64,000 bases of DNA from an uncultured Phascolarctobacterium sp. (GTDB taxonomy: Bacteria; Bacillota; Negativicutes; Acidaminococcales; Acidaminococcaceae), in contig CAAEPE010000045.1 of the NCBI GenBank assembly GCA_900757795.1, positions 62,001 to 126,000 on the forward strand, written 5' to 3'. The position numbers and the translations under genes are program-made. The notes below the pieces were generated by a model, which was given only the letters and a program-made list of their open reading frames with translations, searched no databases and was not told the DNA's origin. Positions within the stretch are counted from its first letter, which is position 1, and each line of letters starts with the position of its first letter. Shown one piece after another: positions 61,794 through 64,000 of this stretch.

Positions 61794-64000
61794 TTACATT
61801 ACCCCTCGATAATAGTGTCCGCGTGTAGTTCCCGGGAGATTTTCGGGAGTCTCCACTGCACCGCCCAATACCTTACGATACAGCTCAATCAGCTCTGCCA
61901 GCTTTGCTTCTTCATAATTGCGTCCGTCAATACGCAGGCTGGCTACGCCAATTTCCGCCATATGCTGCACACTGGCCACTAAAGATAGCTCGTGGGCATT
62001 TAAAATGTGCATATGACAAAATTGATCCGTAGCTATTGGGAACCGCGCTTCCTTGCGGTCGCCTAAAAATAGCTGCTCGCGACAATTAAAACGGCATTCA
62101 CCCTTGTGCAAATCTCCTAAAAAGCTTCCACCCACACAGTATTCGGAAACCATCATTTCCAATCTTCCTTGAATAATACATTCTAAAGGCAGAGTGCTAA
62201 CACTAGTCAAATGCTCCACCTGCGTCATAGTCAGTTCCGGACTAAGCACTGCGCTTACTGCGCCGTTTTCCTGCCAGAATTGTAAGGCTTGACTGTTAAA
62301 AATATTTAAGGACATATCAGCTACAGGCTTAAGCTGCGGATATTTTTGCGTCAAAGGCCATAAGCCATTATTATTGATATAAACTAAATCAGGTTCAAGC
62401 TCCTGCCACAGAGCAAAAAGCTTATCAAAATAAGTAAGCTGTGCTTCCTTAATAATGCGTGGCGTAGCAAAAGCTACCTCTCTGCCAGCCTTACGGCACA
62501 TTTCTGTAACCCTATCATAATCACTATTAGCAGGCAGCTGATGATTAAAGCAATCTCCGCCAAACAAAATGCGCTCTGCGCCAGCCTGCAAAGCAACGTT
62601 TACTTTCGCAACACTATCGCAATGTACTGTAAGCTTGCCTGCTAACCATCTATGCCTATGAGCATTCGGCGTAAGCTGCTCCTTATAACCGTGTACAAGA
62701 GTGCGCGACGGCGCAAATGCTTCTAAACGCGCTGCGTCCAAGGCTTCGCATGCCATACGGCGCGCTTCATTCATTTCGCTCATGGGTACCATCACATTTT
62801 CATCATGAATAAATTGCATACTGCTTAGAAAATATTCCGTAGAGCCTAAGCGGTCCATCTGTTTGCGTACCGTTGCTTCGTCTAAAGCACGTTTGCGAGC
62901 TGCTTCAACAATGAAATCAGTTTCACCATAACCAACGTTGCCTTCGTCATCTGTCATAACTACAGTCATAGGCTGGCCCAGTTTAGCAGTTACCACGACA
63001 TCTACGCTAATACGTTTTTTCGCATCAGTGCCAAAAAATTGGCCGGCATAAGCCATTAAGCGACTATCCAGGGTACGAAAAACTCTGTCGTTAAGACGCA
63101 CGCCCTTAGGCACATCAATCGTCACCTGCTCACCGGAAGCAGCGCTTTCAACAACGGCGCCGTTTCTCAGCATTTCGGTCACAGTAGTGCCTACACGTCC
63201 GCCTACACTCACCCAAAACTCTAACCCGTCACCTAAATGCAGTTCCTTTTCTAATTTAATAACTGCTTTGTTGCGCTGCTTATCTAATTTAGCAACACGG
63301 CCTACAAGCACACCACGGTTGTTGGGGCGCCTATCGCTCATCATTTCTTTGCCTGGGCGATTGACCATATACGCCGTAGTAAAATCGCGATTAAAAATCT
63401 GTTCGATATTAGCAAAATCTTCTTCCGGCACATGGTAGTTACCTGCCAAATAGCTATCAATAGCACGGCGGTAAGCATCTACTACTACTGCCACATATTC
63501 CGGACGCTTCATACGTCCTTCAATTTTATAGCTGACAACGCCTGTTTCAATAAGCTGCGGCAAAATATGCAACGTATTCATATCCTTGGGACTTAAAAGA
63601 TATTGTCCCGCGTCCTTACCCGACAGCATATCCTCGCCCTTAACGTTCAAAAGCTTGTACGGCAAGCGACAAGGCTGCGCACAGCGACCGCGGTTACCGC
63701 TGCGTCCGCCAATCAGACTGCTCATTAAGCATTGGCCGCTATAACAAACACACAAAGCGCCATGAATAAAGGTTTCAATCTCCGTTCCGCGTTTGCAGGC
63801 TGCATCAATTTCTTTTAAAGAAAGCTCGCGCGCTAAAACGCTGCGTTCCATACCTGCAGCCACAGCAAAATCTACGCCGCCGGAATTGGTAATAGTCATT
63901 TGTGTGCTGGCATGTAATGGCAGCTCAGGAACAATTCTGCGTGCTAAACGAATTACGCCTAAATCCTGTACAATAATGCCATCAACGCCAACGTTATTCA
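61794..64000 (-). CDS. Peptidase U32 family protein, RlhA/DUF3656 type (N-terminus beyond window)
   Basis: The frame is open to the right edge; about 734 residues are visible and the N-terminus is missing. It starts in view with GVDGIIVQDLGVIRLARRIVPELPLHASTQMTITN, the U32 core, followed by FIHGALCVCYSGQCLMSSLIGGRSGNRGRCAQPCRLPY with the Cys cluster. A second U32-like half has CVGGSFLGDLHKGECRFNC. The two-domain length and DUF3656-like middle fit RlhA, which hydroxylates 23S rRNA C2501, better than a true collagenase. These proteins carry an iron-sulfur cluster on the Cys residues. mutS2 follows two bases later. Confidence 0.9.
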   Translation of the reverse strand, partial: NNVGVDGIIVQDLGVIRLARRIVPELPLHASTQMTITNSGGVDFAVAAGMERSVLARELSLKEIDAACKRGTEIETFIHGALCVCYSGQCLMSSLIGGRSGNRGRCAQPCRLPYKLLNVKGEDMLSGKDAGQYLLSPKDMNTLHILPQLIETGVVSYKIEGRMKRPEYVAVVVDAYRRAIDSYLAGNYHVPEEDFANIEQIFNRDFTTAYMVNRPGKEMMSDRRPNNRGVLVGRVAKLDKQRNKAVIKLEKELHLGDGLEFWVSVGGRVGTTVTEMLRNGAVVESAASGEQVTIDVPKGVRLNDRVFRTLDSRLMAYAGQFFGTDAKKRISVDVVVTAKLGQPMTVVMTDDEGNVGYGETDFIVEAARKRALDEATVRKQMDRLGSTEYFLSSMQFIHDENVMVPMSEMNEARRMACEALDAARLEAFAPSRTLVHGYKEQLTPNAHRHRWLAGKLTVHCDSVAKVNVALQAGAERILFGGDCFNHQLPANSDYDRVTEMCRKAGREVAFATPRIIKEAQLTYFDKLFALWQELEPDLVYINNNGLWPLTQKYPQLKPVADMSLNIFNSQALQFWQENGAVSAVLSPELTMTQVEHLTSVSTLPLECIIQGRLEMMVSEYCVGGSFLGDLHKGECRFNCREQLFLGDRKEARFPIATDQFCHMHILNAHELSLVASVQHMAEIGVASLRIDGRNYEEAKLAELIELYRKVLGGAVETPENLPGTTRGHYYRGVM

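Noticed and set aside
61260..61982. 240-residue plus-strand frame opposite mutS2 and the U32 gene
   Set aside because: Spans two real genes on the other strand and has no domain.
1..64000. CRISPR array, insertion sequence, prophage or defence island
   Set aside because: No direct-repeat arrays, transposase or integrase other than the housekeeping XerC, and no phage genes seen.

Overview
The window looks like chromosomal core DNA from a low-to-mid GC diderm Firmicute of the class Negativicutes. Firmicute marks are CodY, a CcpN-type repressor with its kinase/phosphorylase partner, the dprA-topA-trmFO-xerC-codY gene order, RNase HIII, MutS2 and the long single-chain PurL. Outer-membrane marks are a secreted LptA/OstA-like protein, an RND pump with its adaptor, and genes for envelope sugar transfer. 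HydF points to [FeFe]-hydrogenase and an anaerobic life. An Acidaminococcaceae or Phascolarctobacterium-like host is plausible, but I cannot fix the genus. I see no phage, insertion sequence, CRISPR array or defence island.

Layout. 1-1.3 kb: a polyprenyl-phosphate-type GT2 (cut by the window edge) and the RNase P RNA. 1.3-8 kb: an EF-G-like GTPase, thiamine salvage (thiD-thiM-thiE) and transketolase. 8-16 kb: codY, xerC, trmFO, topA, dprA and a GT28-type lipid glycosyltransferase. 16-22.5 kb: nicotinate phosphoribosyltransferase, hydF and purL. 22.5-27.3 kb: a lysine operon (dapB-asd-lysC-dapA-CGGC protein) behind a clear lysine riboswitch and a consensus promoter. 27.4-32.1 kb: dut, pnp, and an unrecognised pair (a zinc-ribbon membrane protein and a 520-residue protein). 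32.2-37.4 kb: nickel-pincer cofactor genes larB-larE-larC, thrC and ybaK. 37.5-39.5 kb: nadE. 39.5-50 kb: a probable eight-gene unit running from an RND adaptor and pump through RNase HIII, a YdjC-type deacetylase, a flippase-like protein, an epimerase and an ArnT-like GT-C to an amino-acid racemase. 50-54.3 kb: a tRNA with CAU anticodon (probably Ile2), rpoD, dnaG and lptA. 54.3-64 kb: the PPDK/PEPS regulatory protein with ccpN, a YkvA protein, a TGS-uridine kinase fusion, an aminotransferase, mutS2 and a U32 peptidase-family protein cut by the right edge.

How the parts connect. NAPRT and NadE bracket the Preiss-Handler route to NAD. Thiamine salvage sits directly behind TPP-dependent transketolase. 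The lysine genes form one riboswitch-controlled unit. LarB, LarE and LarC make the nickel pincer cofactor, although its user LarA is not in view. The GT2, GT-C, epimerase, flippase-like and deacetylase genes fit envelope glycolipid decoration.

Most notable oddities: the PPDK/PEPS regulator has no AUG, GUG or UUG at its conserved N-terminus and seems to start on AUU, AUC or AUA. The EF-G-like protein has threonine in place of the P-loop lysine. LarC carries a 24-histidine insert with a 25-residue repeat. Several promoters carry dyads, including one palindrome in the rnpB promoter spacer. I found no convincing wholly new multi-gene system; the unrecognised 30.1-32.1 kb pair is the best candidate for unknown biology.
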